DNA of 41,721 nucleotides from contig NW_019773564.1 in assembly GCF_001039355.2 (NCBI RefSeq), positions 4,152 to 45,872 on the forward strand, given 5' to 3'. The notes beneath the pieces are model-generated. The model saw nothing but the letters and a program-made list of their open reading frames with translations, was not told where the DNA came from and did not search any database. Each line of letters begins with the position of its first letter. Positions within the stretch are counted from its first letter, which is position 1. This stretch comes from Lingula anatina. Taxonomy: Eukaryota; Brachiopoda; Lingulata; Lingulida; Lingulidae. Below are positions 13,434-22,900 of this stretch, in pieces. A program made the translations under genes and the position numbers.

Positions 13434-14484
13434 CAAATGTGACCTGTTCCGAAAAAATTAATCACTAAATTTTCGCACAATGTGTTTTATAGCAAAATAT
13501 TAAATATTTACCTCAGACTCAAATCTCATTGAGGCAATTAGTGAGATATAAGCATGACCTCATAAGAGTTTAAGTATTAACACAATTTTGTCATGAAATG
13601 AAAAAATTGTTTAATTATATTTAGAATAATAAGAGTTCTTCTTATTGTTTAGTACAAATACTAGTAATATAAGACCTTTTACATTCATATCTCCACTTTT
13701 TTCACTTTCAAGTGCAGTTTCTAGAGATAAGAACTCCAACCAATCTTCATCTGAAATGACAACTTTTTAAACCTTGGCAGTCTGAAGGGCTGGCTATACT
13801 TCTTTTTGTCATATTTGAGACCCCTGTTAAGGTGTGTATAAAACATGTCTTAACACTACCATACCCTAGTCACTCGCACATGATTGAAACACCAGATTTT
13901 GCCTGTCTCATTAACTTGATATCCTTACACTCGGGAAAATCTCAACTAATTCCATATAAAACCACCTACTCAGTATGCTGGGATTATATTCTGACTTGCT
14001 CAGCAAGTGATCGCCAATCATGATTAAGGTGCATCTAGCAAGTATGAGAGCTGCCAGCTCATGGTATTTAATATACTTACCATCATCAATATGATAAAAA
14101 TAATAATAATTTACCTGTATCAGAGACATCTACTGCCTCATCAACAATATGAATCTCTTGCACTGGAGTGGAAGCAGACGCGACACTGGCATCACCTTCC
14201 CCATCTTTTCCTTTAGCACCTCCCTCACTGGTAGCAACATCCTGATCCATGCTTGACATCTCTTCTCTTTTTTCTACACCTTGGTCATCTATGTTTTCTA
14301 ACCTGCTGTTTGAAGTTCTGCTGTCAGTTTCTCCATGGCCACCGTCAGTTTGTTTGGCAACTCGAGACTGCAAAGGGCTGTGTTTGTCCAGATCATTGCT
14401 AGGTGTAATGGTGTCACTGTCAGATGGTATGGGGGACAACTCTCTGCTACTGCTGTTGTAACTGTTGTTAGGAAGACTGCTCAT
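392..14484 (-). CDS. NEK8/NEK9-type protein kinase with N-terminal DUF4347-like domain (3' end outside window)
   Basis: Thirteen coding exons, in transcript order: 14484-14115, 7953-7798, 7559-7459, 6799-6623, 6338-6259, 5725-5628, 5485-5370, 3043-2940, 2686-2567, 2125-1987, 1747-1619, 1112-987, 486-392. Every junction is AG/GT and the phase is kept throughout, giving 603 residues before the left edge. The start is the first ATG after an in-frame TAA in exon 1. Order of parts: disordered Ser/Asp-rich leader (1-123), DUF4347-like domain (about 135-295), linker, kinase (about 320-575), then a charged tail. Known family role: NEK8/9 kinases act in mitotic spindle and cilium signalling. The kinase half looks catalytically complete. 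Whether RCC1 repeats follow, as in NEK8/NEK9, lies outside the window. Intron 1 is 6.2 kb and repeat-rich. I am sure of the kinase; the assignment between NEK8 and NEK9 is open. Confidence 0.9.
565..610 (-). pseudogene. Degenerate tandem copy of the last visible NEK-like exon
   Basis: On the minus strand this stretch has a CAG acceptor followed by codons for [14 protein letters not shown], matching [14 protein letters not shown] of the exon at 392-486. The flanking AT-rich DNA is repeated too (521-565, 640-690 and 755-802 share an ATAATG, poly-T, GTAACT pattern), so the unit was about 120 bp and was copied two to three times. No good donor follows, so it is probably a dead exon, or at most a rare alternative one. 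Confidence 0.55.
987..5725 (-). CDS. Exons coding the kinase domain of the NEK-like protein
   Basis: Exons from 5725-5628 through 1112-987 code residues 295-572. The glycine loop reads [12 protein letters not shown] (about 325-336). The ATP-anchoring Lys is K348 (VILKEI), the helix-C Glu is probably E366 (LNE), and the catalytic loop is HRDLKTAN with D442 and K444. The metal-binding motif is DFG (D460), the activation segment is [12 protein letters not shown], and subdomain IX reads KSDIWALGC. All expected active residues are present. Residues after DFG ([30 protein letters not shown]) resemble NEK8 more than NEK9, while the N-lobe ([10 protein letters not shown]) recalls NEK9, so the protein may be an ancestral-type NEK8/9. 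Confidence 0.9.
4401..4590. repeat. Two-copy tandem repeat, unit about 90 bp
   Basis: The block from 4401 (AAGGAATTTTGAACAGCTG) recurs from 4491 (AAGGGAATTTTGATCAGCTG), with matching later parts (TATCTTAAG, TTCATTCACATA). The copies have diverged by point changes and small indels. It sits inside the 2.3-kb intron between kinase exons 5485-5370 and 3043-2940. Confidence 0.7.
4807..5228. repeat. Minisatellite, unit 51-52 bp, alternating A/B monomers
   Basis: Units begin with AAGCTATCAAG-like sequence at 4861, 4913, 4964, 5016, 5067, 5118, 5166 and 5217, with a partial unit before them. Odd units carry a GGTGCCA start and end TTGCGCAAAAAAC; even units carry a TCTAGTGTGA start and end ACGTAAAAGAC. 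The true period is thus a dimer of about 103 bp. It is intronic to the kinase gene. Confidence 0.85.
5841..6009. mobile_element. Short hAT-like non-autonomous element
   Basis: A 169-bp segment opens with CAGGGGCAGATCCAG and closes with CTAAATCCGCCCCTG, an imperfect terminal inverted repeat of the CAGGGGCGGATCCAG type that I associate with hAT elements. The bases ATTTA stand directly on both sides; hAT target duplications are normally 8 bp, so this one is degraded or the class is wrong. It is intronic to the kinase gene. Confidence 0.5.
6259..7953 (-). CDS. Four exons coding the DUF4347-like domain of the NEK-like protein
   Basis: Exons 7953-7798, 7559-7459, 6799-6623 and 6338-6259 code residues 124-295. 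The pattern is that of DUF4347, a domain best known at the N-terminus of large bacterial surface proteins: a first beta strand (PRLLIVSS), a second (NVTIVQY), a long helix, a strand ending in His ([11 protein letters not shown], His195), then a strand ending in Cys ([10 protein letters not shown], Cys248), a helix ([13 protein letters not shown]), and a short [11 protein letters not shown] strand. The strand-His and strand-Cys arrangement is the one used by clan CD (caspase/CHAT-like) folds. The family call rests on recalled consensus, not a search. Catalytic activity is inference only. Confidence 0.72.
7081..7299. mobile_element. MITE, GACCCCATTCCCAT family, TAA target duplication
   Basis: The 219-bp element opens GACCCCATTCCCAT and closes ATGGGAATGGGGTC, with TAA on each side (7078-7080, 7300-7302). 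The inner arms are also partly complementary (CTAAATTGCATTC against its mirror). The TAA duplication suggests the PIF/Harbinger group. Relatives lie at 41075-41299 and 33435-33671. Confidence 0.75.
8041..8162 (-). repeat. Dispersed repeat fragment (shared with 28601-28886)
   Basis: The block GGAGGCCTTCATAAGACTGATGTGA followed by CTCACTGACC and CTAGCTGGTATAG matches, in reverse, the 28750-28830 part of the palindromic element in the last SELENBP1 intron. It is a truncated copy in intron 1 of the kinase gene. Confidence 0.6.
8463..8740 (-). repeat. Array of four degenerate copies of a kinase-gene splice acceptor and exon start
   Basis: The exon at 7953 begins, on the minus strand, CAG then GTGCTGGTCAGGAAACG. 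Close copies lie at about 8494, 8563 and 8714, and a more decayed one at about 8650. The first copy is still readable in frame ([12 protein letters not shown] against [12 protein letters not shown] in the true exon). None keeps a downstream donor. The array is intronic, upstream of the real exon. Confidence 0.65.
13344..13430. repeat. (CT)n-(CA)n microsatellite
   Basis: About 11 CT units run directly into about 33 CA units without interruption. Confidence 0.97.
14115..14484 (-). CDS. Exon 1 of the NEK-like gene: disordered leader
   Basis: This exon codes residues 1-123 plus one base, starting [15 protein letters not shown] and rich in Ser, Asp, Glu and Thr with almost no aromatic residues, so it is probably disordered and open to phosphorylation. 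An in-frame TAA lies just before the upstream TTG at 14523, which makes the ATG at 14484 the first usable start. The donor after 14115 (GTAAAT) joins in phase to the exon at 7953. The 5' untranslated part continues upstream; an AG at about 14544 could be an acceptor for a separate 5' exon, but I cannot fix the transcription start. Confidence 0.8.
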
Positions 14485-14610
14485 CTCTCTCTTGTAGAGA
14501 TGGTTTTTAAATGCTACCTCCAATTATGATCCATTCTTACACTGAAATATGAGAAGAAAAACATAAGCTTGAAAAATCTGACAAAACTGGATAATTTGGA
14601 GTTGGTGCTA

Positions 14611-14863
14611 GTTACAACATGTGTTGTCCACTGTATCCAACATATAAGAGCGTAATTATATCGAGGCGCAGCTGAGATATAATTTGCTCTTGTATGTTGC
14701 ATACAGTGGACAAAGAGTACTGTAGTTGTAACTGACTTATACCACAGCTGGCACTTCGGATAACAGAATGAACGCACCGAAGAGTACTAAAATACAGGCA
14801 AGCCTGTATGCAAAATACAAGTGCAATTATCCTATTGTTCGAATTGTCAGCTGTGGTATAAAT
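14611..14863. mobile_element. Composite of two adjacent hairpins (copy 1)
   Basis: Hairpin A (14611-14732) has arms GTTACAAC ... TATATC and their complements around the loop GAGGCGCAGCTGAGA. Hairpin B (14735-14863) has ends TTATACCACAGCTG and CAGCTGTGGTATAA. The same two-part design, with a loop differing at 2 of 15 bases, occurs at 17832-18081. It lies just upstream of the kinase start exon and may overlap its 5' untranslated region. Confidence 0.7.
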
Positions 14864-16917
14864 CAATATACATGTACTATATATACCTAGAATGGACAGA
14901 GACCTTTTTCTATATATCTCTCTTGTTGAGAATGAGAAGCATTTCTCTTCTTGTCATCATACTCACTGATACGTCTTGAATTATTTATTAGTGTTTATTA
15001 TGATCTGCCTAGTAAAGATGTGTGACAGTTACCTATATGGGTATATATATGTTCACAGCATGGGTGATTATATAGAACCTGCCATTGATCCCACTCTGCT
15101 GCTGTTGTAGGGGTGAGATAGTTACATTACGCCAGACAGTCAAATCGGATGTTTTCCCACACTGGCACAGGGGCTCATAGTTTAATTTTGAAAACTACTT
15201 TAGAAGCCCCTTATACTTCCATCCCAAAGTGACAATGCCAATTTAACTTAATTCAACTTGGTCCTTGACCCTAACAAAAACTAACGTTACAAATCTCAAC
15301 GAAGTCTCAAATATGCTTTTTTGTGTTGCTCACAATACTTACGTCACCGTCCGCATAAAACATTTCACACAACTTTAAAGTATAACACGTGAACAATATT
15401 TGAATAAATGTAAACTCGATACCGATGCTTGACAACCACCTGCTTCCATCTTGTGTTGGTTACGTAGTAAAACAAGACTAGAATAGCGTTTCCTTTTAAT
15501 TTGGAGAGGAAAACTGTCAACAGTGAATTTCCACGTCAATGATTTAAAATTTTCTTTGCCAAAACTACGAGTTTATTTACAAAGTATAAATATTATAATA
15601 TTATTTATTCCACAGCAATTCCTTGTTTTAATAGCAACACTTCAGAAGTACGATTGAAATGTTTGTGCAGACGACCTGGCCTCGTCTCAGAGAGTGCGCA
15701 AGGACTACAGAACTCCCTAAACCACTCAGTTACACAACTATTTTACCAGATGGAAGTTAATTATCAACATACGTTTTATCAAAAAATTTAATTAATTAAA
15801 AGTTTATTGTAATTTTAATTAGGCCCCTATAATAAAAGTCACGGTTTTAATAAGACCGCCCATCTTCTTAAAACAGAAATTAATTTAGGAAACAGACCCG
15901 TAGAAATAACATATCTGAATAAGTACCTGGGCATTCACCCTCTTTGGAAAATTATCTAAGAGATGAAAAACCTCAAGGCCAATACCGCGTAATTTGCATT
16001 TGAAATCATATAATGCACGGCGTGTTAGACGTTATAGGCCTACTGTATCTTTACATACATAGCAAGATATAGGTATGTATTTATTTATTTATTTTTTTAT
16101 TTATTTATTTATTTATTTAAATACTTATTGACAGATGAAGTAGAATGTACTTCTTTACAATCTAGCTATATTTTTAGAAACAATCAACGGAAATAAACTG
16201 CGTTTTAAGAGGCCTCTAGCTCAGTTTGATGGAATGAAAGCTAGGTCAACTCGTCAACAATTTTTGACCAAAATTCTTTCACAGATTCCCCTCTCTCTTT
16301 ATAAATCACCTGTTTGCATCGTAAGTTGACTTTTTACAGCCACCCCCCCCCCTACCCCAAATAAAAATAGTTGTAGGCGTAGAGGGCACTTGTGTATTTA
16401 GTAGGCCTATCGTTTACATTTTAATTGACACCAGAAAGCGTTTTTCAAGACCATAAATTTGTGAATGCCAGCCTGTTTTAGCAGGTTACTATACCAGACA
16501 ACATGTAGGCTACTTCTGATAAAACCACTAATTTGAACCTCGTCTTCTTATACATATATGGTGAGAAACGCGTTCCCGTTAATTACGTGAAATCCCACAG
16601 GGTGCGATTAAGCACGTACAGGTGTAAAGACGTCGTACCTCGATGAGAAAAAGTTTCACAAAACGCGCTTTGCGCGCATGTGCAGTCGTTTGGCACGATA
16701 CAGCGGACCCTGTGGTCACTGTGTAGTGAGTGTGCGATAATCGCAGGAGCCAACAAGTGGTGTCGCTCAAAATAGCCTACTTGCGCAATGTCTGATATTC
16801 CAACTTCACTGTAAGACCACACAAACCAAAGTGCAAGTCACAAACAGGGACAAACCAGATAGCTGAGCAAAGCTGTGTGTGCACGTTGCGAGACTTGCAA
16901 GACTTACATTTTAAACA
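14864..16917. promoter_or_regulatory. Intergenic region between divergent genes; possible two-way promoter
   Basis: The region lies between the kinase start (14484, minus) and the SELENBP1 start (16918, plus). The part at 16560-16880 is richer in CpG than the rest (for example ACGCGTT, GACGTCGTAC, CGCGCTTTGCGCGCATG), as expected near an animal promoter. No clear TATA box is visible, and the transcription start points are unknown. Small frames here (16579-16822) have no recognisable product. Confidence 0.4.
16077..16120. repeat. (TTTA)n microsatellite
   Basis: About ten TTTA/TTAT units with one poly-T interruption, in the divergent intergenic region. Confidence 0.95.
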
Positions 16918-16921
16918 ATGG
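16918..16921 (+). CDS. SELENBP1: Putative 4-nt coding part of SELENBP1 exon 1
   Basis: The sequence ACAATGG followed by GTAAATATG supplies an ATG, one extra base and a donor. Exon 2 needs exactly one incoming base to make Ala before CQEVGPGY, as found. It sits at the downstream edge of the CpG-richer stretch. The resulting intron 1 is 4.7 kb. Another upstream exon cannot be excluded. Confidence 0.55.
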
Positions 16922-19900
16922 GTAAATATGTTTCAGATATTAATCACGCTTTAGTCGGTGTAGTTAATTATAATCTGCACTAATTGAAGTTGTGGCTGTA
17001 TAGTTAACTGGTGTAACGTGACAGAATCCCACTTGTTGCACAGGGTCGGAAAGCTTTGTGGTTAGAGTGCTCGCCTCTGGAGCAGGAGGATGTGGGTTTG
17101 ACCCTGTCCGGGGACATACCATGCAGCCCAAATAAACGGTACCTGCTGTCTCCCCCGCTTGGCACTCGGCACTAAGCGGTTGAAGCAGCTAGCAGGCCTT
17201 GTCTGGTAGTGGAGAAATGGTGCGTTTGCTAGCTTTGAGCGTCTGTGTATCTTCCTCAGGGAAGCGAGAGCGATAACTATACCTATTGCGCAACTGAGCC
17301 AAAATGACCAGGCTTCCTTTGAATTGTGAATTAAATAAATGTAACATCAATTATTAACTGTGGTGGTTGCAATATCTCAATAAAGATTACTATTATTTAT
17401 ATTATTCTTATATTGTTGTTATTATTATTCATTTGTACAGGTAAGCCCCACCCCACCCCCTCTAGAATTTGACCCACTTAATGTCATACTAACCCTAACC
17501 ATTATAACTAAATGGAGGACAGACTTTCTGTTACAGTAAACCTCAGTATTGTTATACTGGTACTATGGCATCAACTTTGGGATATGGTTTATATCTGTTT
17601 AAAGATAATATGAGAGCTGAGTCCATCACAGAGGTGAACATTTGCTGTACATAATATCATTGGTCAAAGTTTTAACTTCTTGTCAAAACACACCATGGAA
17701 ATATTTAACCCCCGACAGAATAAGCTTCCGCTATCAAAATTACGTCTACTTTTCTAAATTAATATATAAGTTTGCAAGTTCTTATTTACAAAACATCACT
17801 GGCTATGTTCCAACCTAAATTTTATGTGATAGATACAATACGAGTTGCCGAGCTGTACGTGAAATATAACGAATGTATTGGCGAGCCGCAGGTGAGACAA
17901 TACACGAATAATTTCACGTACAGCTTGGCGACGAGTGTTGTATCTGGCTTAAACCACGGCCTCTGATTGGCTACTACACTAGTAGTGCAACAGACCGTGG
18001 AACGCACTCGTACATGACGTGTTTGTATGTCGAATACAGCACGGCCGAGTCTTTTGTTCTACGCGCTAGCCGTGGTTTAAGTTTAAAAATTGCGGTATTG
18101 TCAGATTTTTAGCATAAACAGGGAAATTGCAGCAGCGCATGAATCTAGATGAGATGCACTACTTTCCAACCCCGCTTAGGATCATCTGATATACCGGTTT
18201 ATTCTGGATCTGTAGGTGCCGAGTCTGGTAGTTGGGTAGGCCTGAAACTATAGAATATTCCCAGAAATTTCAGCAGTTTTCCGTTTATCACCACTCAAAT
18301 TACACTCTTCATGTATGTTTTGTGTTTGTTTAATGTCAGCAGAAACAAATATACCTAGAAATGTAGATGTAGCTGAAACCAAGTGGGCTTTAAGAGTGGA
18401 TGTCATTGCGACAGAACCACATTTAAAAGCTACACTTAAATGGATTTTTTTAAAGAGAGATTGCGACTTTTAAGATTCCTTGTGAAATGCATCTAAGTGA
18501 AGGTTCCTAGCATTCTTTATTTTGAGCAATGTCAAATATTAGTTATTTAGAAAATATTAGGTATTCAGAAAATGCCCCTATAAAATTTCTGTCAGTGAGT
18601 TATGTACCCGTTACAAGTAATAAAGCAAGCACATTTGAAATTCAGATAGATGGATATTAGTTTCCATGACTCTGAAAAATTATTCAGTCCACACTCAGAA
18701 TGTTTAATACAGGACCATGTGTTTACATTGTTAGATTTGTATTTATTACCTCCTATGCATGTTTTACTTCACATAAGCTGTTGTGATACATATAGGGATG
18801 TAAATTGATTTGTTAGTATCTAGGCAATATTCATATGTGTGAAAACCATGCCACAGACACCCTTAAATAATGTTTTCCATTTTATATAGAGGTGTATAGA
18901 TGTCCTTATGTTAAAACACAAAATTGTGAGCAAAACATCTTATTAAATTCTCTAACTTCATGTATAAGCAAACAGCTGTTCCATTTCCATCAATTTAATG
19001 GATATAAGCAACCCAGTGTTGGATGTTACTGTGATGATGATCGTGGCTAGGCCAAACAAAACTGCCAATTTGGTTAACAAGCCCAACTGACTTTAATTTT
19101 ACAGAAATATATTTTCTTTATAGAAAAAAGGCACAGTGAGTATTGCCTTGGTAAGTGGGGAAAATTTAACACAGTTCCGAGGAAAAACCTAGTTAATGCT
19201 GTTGTTTTTATGCCCAAACAATTTGCCCACATTGCTTGATTTGAAATCTCCTCTGCTTAGTGTAAAATACAGATATTATTCAGATTTTATTCAAATATCT
19301 ATAGATATTATTCAGATATTATTCAAATTTTAAAAAAATACTGACAGAAATTTAATTAGTGCTATGCTCATTAAACATCAGTGTGTTTAAAAGACAAAAA
19401 AAGAATTTTGTTGCATGCCCACACAAAGCCCCCACTTGCTAACTAACTTATCAATTTTGTCTGCACCTCTTCAACCTTATATATCTTATCTAAAGACTTA
19501 ACTAAATATACATTTGATGCTGATATTTACATAAACAAGTGGGGAGAAATTTTTCCAGCACCCCCTTTTGTAGTGTTAAATGAAATGCATTAAAGAATTG
19601 TCAATTTTTTTTTCTTCTAGAGCTGTTGACAATAATTCTTCAAATGCATGTATATTATTGGCAGGAAATGGTCTGACTTCAGTGTCCTGATCAATGACAT
19701 GCTCAGTATATGTACAGTATATAAAGGTTATTGCCCTCAGCATCACGCCTCCTGTGCTCTGGTTTCATCATTTTTAGATCTCTTTTTTTATCTAAATTAA
19801 TATTTATCAAGCCTTGACCTTTGCTGTCACCTGATGCAAGGTTGTCACATTATTAGTACCACCAGTTTTAGCATATGGGCAGCACTCCTGAACATTAGTT

Positions 19901-22900
19901 TTATTTCAATTGGCTATCCATAATTTCCGTTTTGCTATGGACTTTTTCCCATTGGATGGTTATAAATACACTTTGAAGTTGGAAGAGTGTGATGTATAGG
20001 GAATAATCCGGGTCTCGCTCACAGTGCGTGCCAATGCGTGCCAGAATATTCCGGGCTCAGCACTACTAGGGTTAGGTTAGAAAGCTTCGACCGGCTTCCA
20101 CTGGTTTTAACTGGTTCCATGTCATGTTGGCAGATACAAGTCGCTTACCCCTTTCTTCCTAGACTACTAGGGCCTGTGTACCCATGTTGTGGATTTATGT
20201 CCCATATAATTACAACTTGATCCCACTAGACTTTTGGCTCTGTCTGTGCCTATGCCTAGGTGTTATGCTCATTGCAGTGCACCCTTACAATTTTTTAAAA
20301 TATTAGATTCTGACCATCCCCCAAATTGTTTAAAGGAATAATGGGAAAAGTTACTATAGAAGTCTGACTCTAGTTACCAAAGTTTTTTTTTCTTTTTTTT
20401 TTTAAATAAATATGCAGCAAGTAAAAATAAAACCAAAATTGAAAAACTAAAAATCAAAAAGGATACAGCTGTGGTAATGCCAACAGTTCAAATAAATTAC
20501 AACAAACTGAAGCCAGTAAGATTGTTATTGTAACTTATCAGGGCCACAGAATTAAGAAGACAAATTTTCAACGGGCATAATCCTTTATTTCTCCTAAATG
20601 CCAGACACTGCAGTGAACTAAAAACAAAAAACAAATTACAACTCATTGCTTAGCATACAAATTAACTCGTACTTTAAACACCTTTTCTGCTACTATCTAT
20701 AGATACTATTCAGAGCTATGAAATATTTTACCTTCCAAATTGAACTGAAATGCATTACCACAAGATCATTTCAAGAATTCTTGTTTAAATTACTATGTTT
20801 GACCATGTACATCAATAAAACATGGTTAACAAATGTATTTAATAAATTATATACATAACTAGAAAAGCACTCAGAGAGCACAGACCTCCGCCAAGGTAGC
20901 AAAGTCTCCATCCAATGCCGTTTCACCCCTAAATTTTCGATATTTTTGTTTATTGATTGATTATTGATCCGGATAACCACAAAAAGCTAATCATCTGTTC
21001 CTTGGCCCACTTCTGACAGTTCCTGAAAATTTCATCAAAATCGGTCCGTAACTTTTTGAGTTATGTCGATAACAGACAGACAAACAAACAAACAAACGGG
21101 ATGAAAACATAACCTCCTTGGCGGGGGTAAATATTTCACCCACCATTATATGCTTCTTTCCAATAAATTCTGCCACTATTATTGTGAGACTTACTGAAGA
21201 CTGACCTAGACTGTCCCACTGCACACACTGAAGGGTGTGCACCCAAAAAAGTGTTCAATTATGAAATAAGGTGCAGTGGATGTACATGGTCAGCACACCC
21301 ACTGCAATACTGACCACTTTGTTCTTACAGTTAAAGGTGATAAAATCTGATGAGAAATATGTGCATATTTAAAATCTATGTTACCTGAGACTGCCAAGCT
21401 TTAGAAATTATATTTCCCAAATTCAATATGCTGATCATTGTGTCAACGTATTATTATTCTTATCATTATATTTAATATCTGATATTTTAACATATTTATT
21501 ATGAATTGTAATTGATTGAAAATTAAAGTTGAATATTAAAAAATTGATATTTTATGGTACTGTTAATTTGGCAGCCCAAATTATAAGAAAGAAAAAAACA
21601 TATCCAGCTTTACCTTTCACTTATTCATATTGCAGCCTGTCAAGAAGTAGGTCCAGGGTATAAAAGCCCCCTTGATGCAATGAGGAATGCTCCGCGGGAA
21701 AAGATTGTCTATGTGCCTTGCATTCGTAGAAACACCGCAACAACTGGACCCGATTATTTGGCCACTGTGGATATTGATCCTCATTCAAAGAATTACTGCA
21801 AAGTAAGTGCTAACCCTAATTTGGATAGCTTTTCTGGGTTATGGTGCATGTACCACCCTATTGTATGTTTAAATGTATATATATTCTCTTTAGTATAGTT
21901 ATAGCTTTTACAGAAATTGGGTTTGAACCAGAAAAACAGAGCAAAATTATTATTATTAATATCATTCTTATTATTGGTAATAACTGTAGTTAAATCTTTG
22001 TTTGAATTTTTAAAGGCACTTTACACAACTTTGGTACATTGTATTATTTATTGAACCTGCAGGTTATCCATCGCCTGGACATGCCCTACTTAGGAGATGA
22101 GCTTCATCACACTGGCTGGAATGCCTGTTCAAGCTGCTATGATGATCCCACGAAGAAACGAAATCGCCTGGTTATGCCTTCTTTGATGAGCACTCGCATT
22201 TACATTGTTGACACTGACACTGATCCTGTTCAACCCAAAATTTACAAGGTATTCTTTCTTGTTTGCTTTTAAAAACTTTAAACCCTTTTAAGCCTGTAAA
22301 GTGCGCATGCTTTATTTGATTGCAGTTCAGTTTTATAAAATTTTGTTTGGTTTTGTCAGCATGAAGTTTCATTTCGCTGCAGTGTAGTATTTTTTTGCCT
22401 GCATTGAAGTTAGTTACATTTAAGTAACATCATTTGCTAAAGGTACCATCTAACAACCAGAGGCCCTTCTAGACGTTCTGGCAATTTCAAAAGTGGTTGA
22501 GGGACCTCTTTGGGATTGGGGATGATTTAGCAGAACACACTCCTTGCCAGACACACCCTCTGTATTGCAGAGTAGGAATGTTTTCACAACCATGTGTCAA
22601 TTGTGAATTATTCTAGTTAATTATTAACAGATTTCCCACAACCTTCACCCATTATTCATATAAGTCATTTGGACAGTTGATTTACTCTTTGGGATCTTTT
22701 TGCTATATTTACTTGTTAAGATATGTTACTCAGATCTTGTTTCAACCCCATATTTGTTGGAAAGGGTTAAAATTCCTTTGATTTGATAATTTATGTTTTG
22801 GCAATAAAATAAAAATATATAAAGAGCTGTAGAAGAATACTAAGTCTTTGTCACCACTGCCTTTGTTAGCAGTATGTCTCCAGGTACTGAAATGCCTGGT

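Larger units (their letters stand above)
7954..14114. other. Intron 1 of the NEK-like gene
   Basis: This 6.2-kb intron contains the acceptor-copy array, one dispersed repeat fragment and a CT/CA microsatellite. The open frames here (for example 9581-9911, 10026-10298, 11901-12098 and 12239-12514) have no recognisable domain and no matching splice pattern. I see no further gene. Confidence 0.7.

Noticed and set aside
14249-14529. Plus-strand frames opposite the first kinase exon
   Set aside because: They are the antisense of the Ser/Asp-rich leader, with no splice support or domain.
17041-17115. Possible functional tRNA gene
   Set aside because: The A and B boxes are present but the acceptor stem and anticodon arm do not fold well, and a SINE body follows.
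17772-18007. Overlapping frames on both strands
   Set aside because: They are explained by the hairpin element at 17832-18081.
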